Program-made: the position numbers and the translations under genes
Shown here: positions 29,201 through 37,443 of the stretch, one piece after another
Position numbering within the stretch: the stretch's first letter is position 1
How the letters are laid out: each line of letters begins with the position of its first letter
Notes under the pieces: generated by a model
Told to the model about the DNA's origin: nothing
Database searches by the model: none
What the model saw: the letters and a program-made list of their open reading frames with translations, nothing else
Source of the DNA: Chaetoceros tenuissimus
Taxonomy: Eukaryota > Bacillariophyta > Thalassiosirophyceae > Chaetocerotales > Chaetocerotaceae
Direction: 5' to 3'
Assembly: GCA_021927905.1 (NCBI GenBank)
Contig: BLLK01000074.1
Span: 434,001-498,000, forward strand
DNA length: 64,000 nucleotides

Positions 29201-32083
29201 CTTGTAGTTGTGACTCGTAAATTGATTTAGTATATATTGTGTGATGTCTGTGTTGACCAGTCGCGCTCTGTGCTGAAATATGTATTGTAGAGTTTGCATC
29301 GGCGGATGTGATATGTCTAATAGAAGGAAGTGTGGAAGTGCTGGAAGTAGCGCCAGGGCCATCCTAGATGCTGCTCTATCTGCCCATGTGTTAGCCAATG
29401 CTAGGGCAAGATTGGGGTGTGGTGAAATTTTAACTTGAACACCGTCGATAGTTTTGGTGCGGATCCTGCCATAGTTGGTGAGCTGGTGCGAATGTATGTG
29501 AAGGAAAAGATGATGTCCTATGCGGAGGCCTACTGTAGAGTTAGTGTAAGTCGATTCTTGTGTCTCCTCAGGGTTCATTGCTGAGTCTTGATTGAGGGTT
29601 GCTATGGTGGTATCTCCCAGTTGCTGAGCAAGCGTTGTGAGGAGGTCCTCGAAATGAGTCTGGACTGGGATAGGAATTTGATCGGAATACGTTGCTTGTG
29701 CTGGTCGACTAGTAGGATCGGGCCAGTGCTGCTGCAGGGCTTGGCTAAGTTCCGAGTAGTGATGTATGGATGTAGTGTGTATATGCTTACGGAGGTGATG
29801 TCTTATGGTCTGTGACTGTGGGTGAAAGTACAGGAATACCTGTAGCAGAACGACTCTTGAGTCTAGTAGGAAGATAACTGGTGTTTGAAGGGGACTGGTA
29901 TTAAGAGACATGGTAAGCGCTTGGGATTCTCCCATGTTGTTGTCAGTATGGGCCGTTCCATACGTCTTGGCAAGGATATGATTTCGAAGGAGGACAGGCT
30001 TGGGTGGAATGCTTAGAGGATGCTCCGTGAGACTTGTATCAAGGTGCATGAGGATGCTTGCAGCAACGGTATGATGGTGCTGGTGGTTATAAGCGGAATC
30101 AGAAGAGAATAGGAGAGGTGATGAGTATCTGCGAAAGATTCTTTGTATAGGGCATGTGTTGGAGTTAACGCTGCCGATTGAAAGGCGATGGGATGACTGG
30201 AAGTGGCGAAGGGAGTCATTTGGAGATGCATCCCACGTGGGAAATGGTTGATTGTCAAATAGGGAGTATGACCTGAATTTCTGTATGGATAAGGGACTTT
30301 CATTTAGGAAAGCTGTCTGGTGTGTGGATACTTGGGATCTGAAGCGCATTTCAAGGAAATGCGAAAGGTGGTTGTATTGTGGAATAAGTTCTCTTGCTGC
30401 TGCTTGGATAGCAAGTCTTCGCTGGAATGGTGGTACTTCTGGAACTGATCGGAGCTGAACTGTGGAAAATATGTCTTGACATTCAGAATATGCCATTGGG
30501 CTATGGAATGGAGTCTCTTTTTCTTGATAGAGGGTAGATTCTTCGAGAAGAAGACCTCTGTAGTTCTCGGCAACCATGGAGTATTTGGTGTTGTTTCGAT
30601 TCAGGATATGAGTGAGTGGTGACGGTAGTTTCTTGAGTTCTGGAGCCGGATATCCAATTTCGTTGGTTGAAACATCATCCATATGTAACATAGAGAGAGC
30701 TTTATTAATTACTGGATAATCTGTTGAATGGAGGAAGATGCCCAGTAGTGCTAGTTGTTGAATGGCATGAGGGAGAAAGTTTTGTGTGTTACTCTTCTTA
30801 GACGATGTAGTAATACGATGGAGCATTGCTCGCGTTCTTGTTTGCAGGAGACTGCAGGAAGCTGGATTTGGGGCATTAAGAGTAACGAAGAGTTCTCTTG
30901 CCATTGCTATTGCTAGGTGAATTGTAAGGCACCCTCGGAAGCCATGGCCCAGGGTTGTTTGTGGTAGGAAGACATTGTGAAATGTGTCTGCTGGAATCCG
31001 TATATTGTATGCCTTGGTGGCAAATTTGTAGAGTGTGATATGATCGTCCTTGATAGCATCTTCTAGGCTGTATGACATGGCAAGAGTGTTGAAGCCAAGA
31101 GTGGATGTTACTAGTGCTGTGAACTGTGACGAGAAAGTGGTTGAAGTAAGGTGTCTGTTCTGAAACGATTTGCGTGCTGCATGCATTTTTGCAAAGTGTT
31201 TAGGGTGATTAAAGTTGGTATGGGCTTCTGGATTGCTGTATGTACCAAATTGGCGGATGAGTGATGTTTCCGAGAGAGCTGCCATATTGTCAGTAGGTAT
31301 TCTCTCCATGCGGACCGTTTTGGTGAGGTGATGCCATGATATGTACGAGAACTGGCGAACCGGCGTTTCCTTGGGCATATTGTAAATGCGGATGCGACTC
31401 TTCTTGGCGTTTATACTTAGCTTGGTGACTATTGACATGACATTGGACATATGGACGTCATGTTCGATGTGTTCATATAGTTCTTCTAGAGTAGGAGCCG
31501 TGATATAAGCTGAGGAATCGTCACAGTATGAGTGCTTGGTCAGTGTCGCTGGGTTTTCATGTTTACGATCGTATGGATGGAGTTCTATAGGGGTATGTCC
31601 TGCTGGTGTGGGAAATCCTTCTAATGGTATTACCCATGGTGCAGCACATAGCCAGGCATCAGCATTTGCAATTGGACAGGAGAGGGCAGATCCTTGTCGG
31701 ACTCCACAGAGGAATGATGTGGTGACCGGCCCATACGGAGTTGTGGTGATTACTGTAACATTGTGTAGAGATTCCGCTATCCATTCCTGGTAGCCCTTGT
31801 TTGGAAAGCCCATGAGGTGAAACGGGAGCAGTTGCATTTCTGTAGTGATACGGTCAAAGTATTTTTCTTTGTCTTCATCTAGTTGGCACAGGAAAATGTC
31901 TGTTCTGTCTCGGACATCTTGTACAGCAAGTAAGTGGTTAAGGGTGCAGTCAGCACAGGAGTGTCCTGGTCTGTATGCTGCGATGGTGTCATCGTACACT
32001 CCTAGTTTTTCTATAGCTGATGAGAGGGCTTTAGCGACAATGGTGTCGATGTACGAGTCATAGGCATGAAGGATAGATATCAT
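26300..32083 (-). CDS. LINE polyprotein fragment: RT, RNase H, zinc finger, long tail
   Basis: An open frame of 1,927 codons. The ATG comes from host DNA at the junction, so the natural frame began further 5'. Reverse transcriptase: YRPGHSCAD (38-45), motif A QLDEDKEKYFDRI (67-79), motif B GVRQGSALSCPIANA (127-141), catalytic box SYCDDS (185-190). RNase H-like domain at about 656-910: SSDSAYN with D662, MGESQAL with E719, FLLDSRV with D741, HSHQ near 865, and NTWADRAAS with D902. A CCHC-type finger follows (SCPFC at 1037-1041, then HFHLACTHG). The remaining 870 residues contain a charged helical part and a further Cys-rich cluster (CKCTES, CRQCSS, CISCDQ, CESC). I cannot assign them to a known domain. 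No break interrupts the frame in this copy. Confidence 0.88.
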   Translation of the reverse strand: MISILHAYDSYIDTIVAKALSSAIEKLGVYDDTIAAYRPGHSCADCTLNHLLAVQDVRDRTDIFLCQLDEDKEKYFDRITTEMQLLPFHLMGFPNKGYQEWIAESLHNVTVITTTPYGPVTTSFLCGVRQGSALSCPIANADAWLCAAPWVIPLEGFPTPAGHTPIELHPYDRKHENPATLTKHSYCDDSSAYITAPTLEELYEHIEHDVHMSNVMSIVTKLSINAKKSRIRIYNMPKETPVRQFSYISWHHLTKTVRMERIPTDNMAALSETSLIRQFGTYSNPEAHTNFNHPKHFAKMHAARKSFQNRHLTSTTFSSQFTALVTSTLGFNTLAMSYSLEDAIKDDHITLYKFATKAYNIRIPADTFHNVFLPQTTLGHGFRGCLTIHLAIAMARELFVTLNAPNPASCSLLQTRTRAMLHRITTSSKKSNTQNFLPHAIQQLALLGIFLHSTDYPVINKALSMLHMDDVSTNEIGYPAPELKKLPSPLTHILNRNNTKYSMVAENYRGLLLEESTLYQEKETPFHSPMAYSECQDIFSTVQLRSVPEVPPFQRRLAIQAAARELIPQYNHLSHFLEMRFRSQVSTHQTAFLNESPLSIQKFRSYSLFDNQPFPTWDASPNDSLRHFQSSHRLSIGSVNSNTCPIQRIFRRYSSPLLFSSDSAYNHQHHHTVAASILMHLDTSLTEHPLSIPPKPVLLRNHILAKTYGTAHTDNNMGESQALTMSLNTSPLQTPVIFLLDSRVVLLQVFLYFHPQSQTIRHHLRKHIHTTSIHHYSELSQALQQHWPDPTSRPAQATYSDQIPIPVQTHFEDLLTTLAQQLGDTTIATLNQDSAMNPEETQESTYTNSTVGLRIGHHLFLHIHSHQLTNYGRIRTKTIDGVQVKISPHPNLALALANTWADRAASRMALALLPALPHFLLLDISHPPMQTLQYIFQHRARLVNTDITQYILNQFTSHNYKLAIENPAQWFLRFCPYFSDPLNTFQTSKTLRTIAQEKAHSHQRMIHIFDDYRKCFQLSCHPNETMPKTKITTTMLSCPFCPDSSIPASTAHFHLACTHGTISNKRRTLLGPINDILHALDSLTRYMINTIQPNPQPNRFIPRFSLFLRAAIQNATLITPLSEKEQQEYINTTIYPPFEELGYPSKPHWIGNPTVHPPLTPTDAHYTHLMGPSSTTPTYPDEHTAVIALLGLLPTNTHLAVEEYIHMITTKYTQAIRIHQTAQERLDAQPLTIAELYTQLQSTGAESAEQDTLCHLLQPTDASTLSAYCLKMYYRLLKQLQTKTEKLQSKIQSVLNEYKDNQIQTYKKAQPPKEGELPSPKPTPVPSKKRPRVPCQGTWCTLKQFAAMPYTLTSTASDCSQCTLMQEAVQLSTKIIAQLIPRPSAMALLSQYTPLAPHQMQLHTLANNTAASPVPLDEIRDIICNSIPTTIINQISPRLNFLHPDDAHYSDPDHSLQDLVLQHVAYATLISTSPALTHEFPSLRNPYHIHRLLTRATTFCKCTESAPVVHNDTNICRQCSSLIKNNHRPTDVSQATYTTCISCDQVLHDIKYPNMPCESCFLTAIIIQNNPAQTWYTLTYRTTPNMSTVVHTTPYSYISHIIPSTVHHQVIPPEEIFQPRQEPLLREQYPYTEDPDFHFQELLEDVPFTELKPFPPRPKPMEFPDQYAEATSHNIVTKVHQTFHPKKFPSLRPLYLTYSHPTFPYFDDIREPEFGHYPEAYIDTNLPNLAKALPYIQIRQVSITQDHPLPTKQLQLTTDYQTIITWSFTDHPKRDPNQRLGPIPESFIITVYPALHPPFQYRMYFHPGSQIEELPEYHFPQNTFPVHYISLRPKETPTLHVLAAIYLTATIPPQCLSYNTIQDFDILNPNSMTRIFREMTYLHAILHDDSYLDSMQHITSPWTLTYNKPKPYNSITKKYQYIGEGIE

Positions 32084-35000
32084 ATTGCAAATGAACTTCG
32101 TTCGATGCTATTGCTTTAGATCTCTTTCTTCTCCAGACACTTTGTAGTCTTTGTGCAATACATTCTGCCTTTGCGGCCAAATTCTCAAAGTCTAGAGTGA
32201 TTCTCTCTTCGTCAGAATTTAGATCTACACTTATTGAGAAGCGATGCTTCAGCCATTCTCTAAGATCCTCTTCTTTTTCCTTTTGTAAAAGAAGTGGAAT
32301 GTTGGCCTTCTCTTTTGCAACGAAGTTGAAAATATCACCTTCTTTCTGCTTATCCAATTTGCGCTTGGATTCCGTGAGTTTCCACGCACCAATATAGTCA
32401 ATGCAACCTAACTCTTGTTCTTCTTCATGGTGGAGTAACCACTCTGTTAGTAATTTCATTGGAATTTGAACTCTTAGTACTTTCCCCCTTTCGCATCTTC
32501 GATTGTGTAATCGAATGACAATGTCGAACTCTGTTCTATACATTGATAAGATAAAGTTTATTCCATCTCTTTCTAGAAAGGAGTTTTCAATCAAGTCTCC
32601 TTTTTCAACGATCCCACTTCGATGAAATGAAACTTGAGGTTCTTCTTGAGCTAATTTCTGAATGGATATTCTAGAAACAAAAGTGGAGAGTGTAGATTTC
32701 TTCATCATTTCTTGTTCGCTCAAAGGTCCTCTCTTTAGAATTACTGTTTCCAAACACTGCCTCATTTGGAATCTATCCAACCTGAATTTGAAGCACTTTC
32801 GAGTCTCAATAATCATAACTTGTATTTCCAATCCCTTTTTTTCTTCGTTGTTGCTTTGCCGTTGTAGCATCCATACAATCACTGGCACTGAGTGAACTCT
32901 AGTCACGTCTCGATACACTATATTCTCCAATAGATTGTAGCGAAATCTATTTTGCATCTTTCTTCGACGCCTTGCTCTCGCTTCAGTGAGCATACGCTTT
33001 CTATTTTTCTTGTATAGTAAAAAGTAAGCTCGTCTTTTGTATCTTCTCCAAGTCTTTTGACATAACACCGCACTTTTGTAATGAAGACGACGAATTCTTT
33101 CTTCTTCAATTCGGTGAAGGATTCTTTGCTTCAATTTGACAGCTACTACGCATCGTACACAGCTCTGTATCATTACAATGGATCTATATTGCACGAAATA
33201 TTTTGCTCTACACTTGCGCATCCTTATCATTGTAGCAATTCTAGTCTGTGCGCATACACGTTCGATTTCTTCTACTATGGCCTTTTCCTGAGCTTTCTTC
33301 CATACAAGTGTATTCACTTGAGGCATCATTACTACTGTTCCCCATAACAGATTTGCTAGCGCTTCCTAAGAACAAGCAGTGGTCGTGAGCAAGTGATGGT
33401 TCCTAGCTACATTGCAACTTATTTGTACTTACTTCTTCACTATACTTTGGAGATGGGAACCTCATTATTGCCATGTCTACCAAGAGACTGTAGAATTGCT
33501 CCAGTGTCAACTGTCTATGAATGCTATGTCGAAGAAAGGCCATATCGACTTCGTGCTGAGCATTCTTGATCTTGTGTAAGAACTTCATTTTTCTTGCAAG
33601 TTTGCCCCACTTGAAGATATCCATACTTTTCGATAATGGATGCCACTTGCATACGGTCTCAAACGTTTCCTTGACAATTAGATTCAATTGCACCTTTTCG
33701 AAAAAGTCGAGACGCTGCTGATGTGGAAAGGCTTTCGTCCTTGTAACGTTGTCTTTACAATCGTCAATAATATCTGATACAACTACCTTTACTTTGAATC
33801 TTGTCGTCGATATACGTGCAGTAGATATGTTGTGCCAAGGAACTAGACCATTGTCGAATTGTCTCCTCCATTCTAATCTTTTGTCTGTATCTTGTGGAAC
33901 TAATTTCCATATTCGTATAGATTTAAACTCTAAAGGTTCTCGATCTCGCATAGTCTCTGCGTCCAGTCTGTCATAGATTTGTTTTGTAGTCGAATCTAAC
34001 AAAGGTTTTCTCTCCTTTTCCTTCATTGCAAATCGTTGCTTTGGGTCGTGAAGGTATTCAATAACTTCACTTGGATCAGCAATTTCTTTGCACAGAATCG
34101 ATGAGTAATCAAAAGCTGCATTCAAATATATTTGTTGAAAATTTGATTCATTCTTTTCCATTGCTTCTATATAGTACACTCGTGAAAAGTGAGGATGTCC
34201 CACTCGAATCTGGTCTCCTTCTTGAAGCTGTGATATACCTTTCACGACAACAAGAAATCTATTGCCTTCACTCGCTTTGACATAGCAAGGATCAGGCATT
34301 GATACTTTCCCTGCAATAGAGTATGCGGATCTAGCATTAGATCCTATGCATTCAGATTCTTCATCACTTTCGTCCATACTTTCACTTTCGTCATCCTCTT
34401 TGTATTCATCATTATCACCAGATGTATGCGATATATTTTCATTTTGTGTACTTTCTCGACTTGCAATGAGATCATGACAGTCATCTTTCAAAGGAGGTAG
34501 ATATCTGTAATTATTCGCAATAGTAGCCAACAACCAATCCTGAAGGCTCATTATATTCTCATCACGATCGTATGCTCTTGTTTGAATCTGATGGACGTAT
34601 TTTAGAAGCGTACTGTAAATAATGGTTACATTCCTTTTCGAAGCAACAATCTTTGTGGACCTCGCTGCTTTCTCAATATTTCTTGCCAAAACATGCAAGT
34701 CGACTTTGCTGAGATCGGCTATGCTCTTCTTGTCGAGAATCTCTTTGTCATTCATGTATTCTTTTTTCGAAAAGAGTAGCATTAAACATGCTACAATAAC
34801 TTTTGCTCCTACATCTTCCAACACTAACCTACCTGGATCGAAAACAGGGTATTCATTTACATCAAATACGACTTGATCGAAATTATGCCGCCTTCCCGCA
34901 ATAGTTTTTACGACTTGAACATTACATTGCTGCATTCTTATACTATTCTCTATTTCTTTCTCAAAAACAAGTCTATCGATAATCTTTGTATGCCTATTCT

Positions 35001-35460
35001 TGTTCGAAACTGAGTCTGTACCCCATACATCGAATTCATAATTGTCCAGCAATCCTCTAGAATCCTCGATTATTTTCAATAAGTAGCTTTTTCCAAACCA
35101 ATCAAAACTCTCTACTAATTTTGGTCGGGGTGAGTTTCTATCAAAGAGTCTTCCACTTGTCGATTGAAGTAATTCATTCCTCTCTCGAATTGCCTCAAGA
35201 TCTACAATCAAGTCGACAATATCAAATGTAATCTCTTTCAATTCAAAATTGGACTCTAATTCGTTTTCCGTTCCGAAATGAGGATCTGATTCGAAATGAC
35301 TTGGTTTCAAATGGATCTCCTGCAGTAATGCTTCTCTTTCTCTGATTTTCTTGACAATATTGGAACGTTGTCTCTCAATCGATATTTCATAATCATATTT
35401 ATCAAATAAGTTTGCTGACGGAGACAGTAATAACGAAGCCACTTCATTGGACTTGACCAT
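32058..35460 (-). CDS. 5' copy of the split host gene, truncated IQ-motif protein
   Basis: Exon 1 is 35460-33433 (676 codons). A 67-bp GT-AG intron (33432-33366) follows. Exon 2 runs from 33365 into the LINE, where the frame ends at 32058 after seven foreign codons (DIYPSCL). The predicted product has 1,111 residues instead of the inferred original of about 1,497. Exon 1 encodes a mostly helical region with an acidic stretch (DEYKEDDESESMDESDEESE) and no domain I recognise. The retained part of exon 2 has the IQ-like calmodulin-binding helices. The two WW domains and the TPRs are lost to the other side of the LINE. The original protein was probably a calmodulin-linked scaffold binding proline-rich partners; this is inference from domains. 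Confidence 0.82.
32080..33910 (-). repeat. 1,831-bp direct duplication, copy next to the LINE 5' end
   Basis: Partner of 24235-26065 at offset 7,845, identical wherever compared. The homology starts at tcatat directly after the LINE 5' end and stops at ttccat, beyond which exon 1 continues only in this copy. Confidence 0.9.
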
Positions 35461-35976
35461 GCTTCATTTTAGCTTCTTTTCGAAAGTTGTTTGTTATCAG
35501 AACTAAAATGAGGACTGTCAAGAGCTTACTTTCCCAAAAAGGATTCAAAGAAGCAAAGTCTTTTCTCCTTGAAATTTTGTAATGATTTAGAAAAAGGGGA
35601 CTTGTTGAGGCTTGTCAAAGTCTAAAATATTAAATTTTGACAAGAAGAAAAAGTCAAGAACGTAACAATGACACTTGCAAGAAATTGAAAAATTCGGGCT
35701 GTAATTTTCTATTTTTTCCAATGACAATGCTCCGAATTTGAATAGCCAGTCAAAAAAGAAAAGAAAGGAAAAGAAAGGAAGCATTTATTTTAAATGGCTA
35801 TCGGTTATAAAATGCGCGCGTATTGACATGGTATTTTCGCGCAGCAAAGATACTGCTTCAATCCACACACACGGCATTGACACCAACTTCAAGAGAAAGG
35901 AAAGGATCGGGAAAACACATCGTCATCTTATTCATAGCCATTGCTTCTATTACTAGAAATAATATAATATTTAAAT
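35461..35976. other. 516-bp divergent intergenic region, no gene seen
   Basis: It holds the promoters of the host IQ/WW gene (minus) and of the lumen repeat protein (plus). An AT-rich taataatataatatttaaat-like run ends just before the ATG at 35977. There is a purine-rich stretch at 35755-35785. No supported open frame. Confidence 0.5.
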
Positions 35977-37139
35977 ATGACCATGCCAAAGAAAATTGTC
36001 ACATCTGCACTTCTTGCTGCTGCTCTTGTTGAGGGCGCAACTGCTTTTGCTCCAGCACAACAGGCTGCTAGAGTTGCAACTGACTTGAATGCAGAATCTG
36101 GAAGAAGAGAAATTCTCGGAGACTTTGCAAAGGTACTTGGTGCTGGTGCACTTGCTATTGGAGGAGCTAACCAGGCTGATCAAGGTTCTGAGCTTTTGGC
36201 TGGACTTACTAACCCAGCTCAAGAGTCATGGAGAGGAAAGGTGCGTTTCATTTATATAAAAAAAGAGAGCTAGGTTGCAGACCTAGGGCAGAAATGTTTG
36301 AAAATATATGTAAAGATGCTTTCTTTATATTTATACTTTACTGACATAATTTTATCCTATAGTACAAGGGCCAAAGCTTCACACCTGGAAAGGGAATGAG
36401 AGCACAAGAGGAAGAACTAATTGCTGGACTTACCAACCCAGCTCAAGAGTCTTGGAGAGGAAAGTACAAGGGACAAAGTTTTACTCCAGGAAAGGGAATG
36501 CGCGCACACGATGATGAATTGGTAGCTGGATTGACAAACCCAGCTCAAGAGTCATGGAGAGGAAAGTACAAGGGACAAAGTTTCACACCTGGAAAGGGAA
36601 TGCGCGCACATGACGATGAATTAGTGGCTGGATTGACTAACCCTGCACAGGAGTCTTGGAGAGGAAAGTACAAGGGGCAGAGTTTCACACCTGGAAAGGG
36701 AATGAGAGCACATGATGATGAATTAGTGGCTGGATTGACTAACCCTGCGCAGGAGTCTTGGAGAGGAAAGTACAAGGGACAAAGTTTCACACCTGGAAAG
36801 GGAATGCGCGCACACGATGATGAGTTGGTAGCTGGATTGACTAACCCAGCACAGGAGTCTTGGAGAGGAAAGTACAAGGGGCAGAGTTTTACTCCAGGAA
36901 AGGGAATGAGAGCTCAGGAGGAGAATTTTATTGCTGGTCTTACTAACCCAGCTCAAGAATCATGGAGAGGAAAGTACAAGGGGCAGAGTTTCACACCTGG
37001 AAAGGGAATGAGAGCTCAGGAGGAGAATTTTATTGCTGGTCTTACTAACCCAGCTCAAGAATCATGGAGAGGAAAGTACAAGGGGCAGAGTTTCACACCT
37101 GGAAAGGGAATGCGTGCACGTAACGAGGATATCTGTTAA
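35977..37139 (+). CDS. thylakoid-lumen-targeted protein of 34-residue tandem repeats
   Basis: Two exons (35977-36240, 36363-37139) give 346 residues. The start is a signal peptide ending G-A-T-A-F-A-P, the diatom plastid import motif. Then comes a twin arginine (SGRREILGDFAK), a hydrophobic run (VLGAGALAIGGANQA) and an A-x-A site. Together these form a tripartite presequence for Tat-type passage into the thylakoid lumen. The mature part is almost only repeats: YKGQSFTPGKGMRA followed by (H/Q)(D/E)(D/E)(E/N)(L/F)(V/I) and AGLTNPAQESWRGK. Seven full 34-residue units plus one half unit before and after are present. The intron falls exactly at the unit boundary WRGK|YKGQ. The repeat is rich in Gly, Lys, Arg, Ser and Gln with one Trp per unit, and looks disordered. 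I do not recognise the family. The lumenal location suggests a photosystem- or thylakoid-associated role. Confidence 0.85.
36363..37112 (+). repeat. 102-bp coding tandem repeat array
   Basis: Seven consecutive 102-bp units in frame, nearly identical at the protein level. Four central units read AHDDELV and the last two read AQEENFI. Silent differences (for example actccagga versus acacctgga, gcgcgcaca versus gagagcaca) are shuffled between units, as expected from unequal crossing-over or gene conversion. Confidence 0.95.
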
Positions 37140-37443
37140 ATTGTTGAGCTTTTCATGTACTTATGACTATGACATGAGCAAATGAAATATTTTATTATAT
37201 AAACCTAGGCCTTCCTTTATTTGCTTTCCAATGTGGTTCCAATGATATAGATGCAGATGTGAAACAAAAGTAGTTTTTTGCAGTAGACGCCTGTACTCAC
37301 AGTAGGTAGTCCTCTTTACTATCTTCACAAGTGTCTTCAAGCGAGAAACTTACTTCACAAATCAACACCAACAACACCTTGGAAAGTGATTTCTTTTTCG
37401 GTCAACCAGCAAGTGATCTAGAAAAGCTCTGAGCAAACACGAA
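37140..37443. other. 304-bp intergenic region, no gene seen
   Basis: 3' flank of the repeat-protein gene and promoter of the CFAP45-like gene. Nothing distinct apart from A/T-rich sequence after the stop. Confidence 0.5.

Larger units (their letters stand above)
26066..32079 (-). mobile_element. 5'-truncated LINE (non-LTR retrotransposon)
   Basis: A 6,014-bp element lies in the same orientation as the host gene. It has one very long open frame, a 234-bp structured 3' UTR and a (CCTAAA)n tail. The 5' end falls inside the reverse transcriptase, upstream of the GYRPGHS-like motif. Any ORF1, endonuclease domain and 5' UTR are therefore absent from this copy. The loss of the 5' part with an intact tail is the usual mark of incomplete target-primed reverse transcription. 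Composition is more G/T-rich on the plus strand than in the neighbouring genes. It lies between two identical 1,831-bp host segments, which suggests a young insertion. The clade was not determined; RT plus RNase H plus CCHC finger is the order found in I/Tad/Ambal-like groups. Confidence 0.9.

Noticed and set aside
26819-30458. Several 60-140 codon plus-strand frames inside the LINE
   Set aside because: All are shadows of the intact minus-strand LINE frame.
26066-32079. LTR-type or virus-like element
   Set aside because: No long terminal repeats, no integrase, protease or capsid; RT motifs with RNase H and CCHC finger and the simple-repeat tail fit a LINE.
35977-37139. Pyrenoid Rubisco linker like EPYC1 or PYCO1
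   Set aside because: Repeat design is suggestive, but the twin-arginine lumen signal places the protein away from Rubisco, and the repeat has no KWSP motif.
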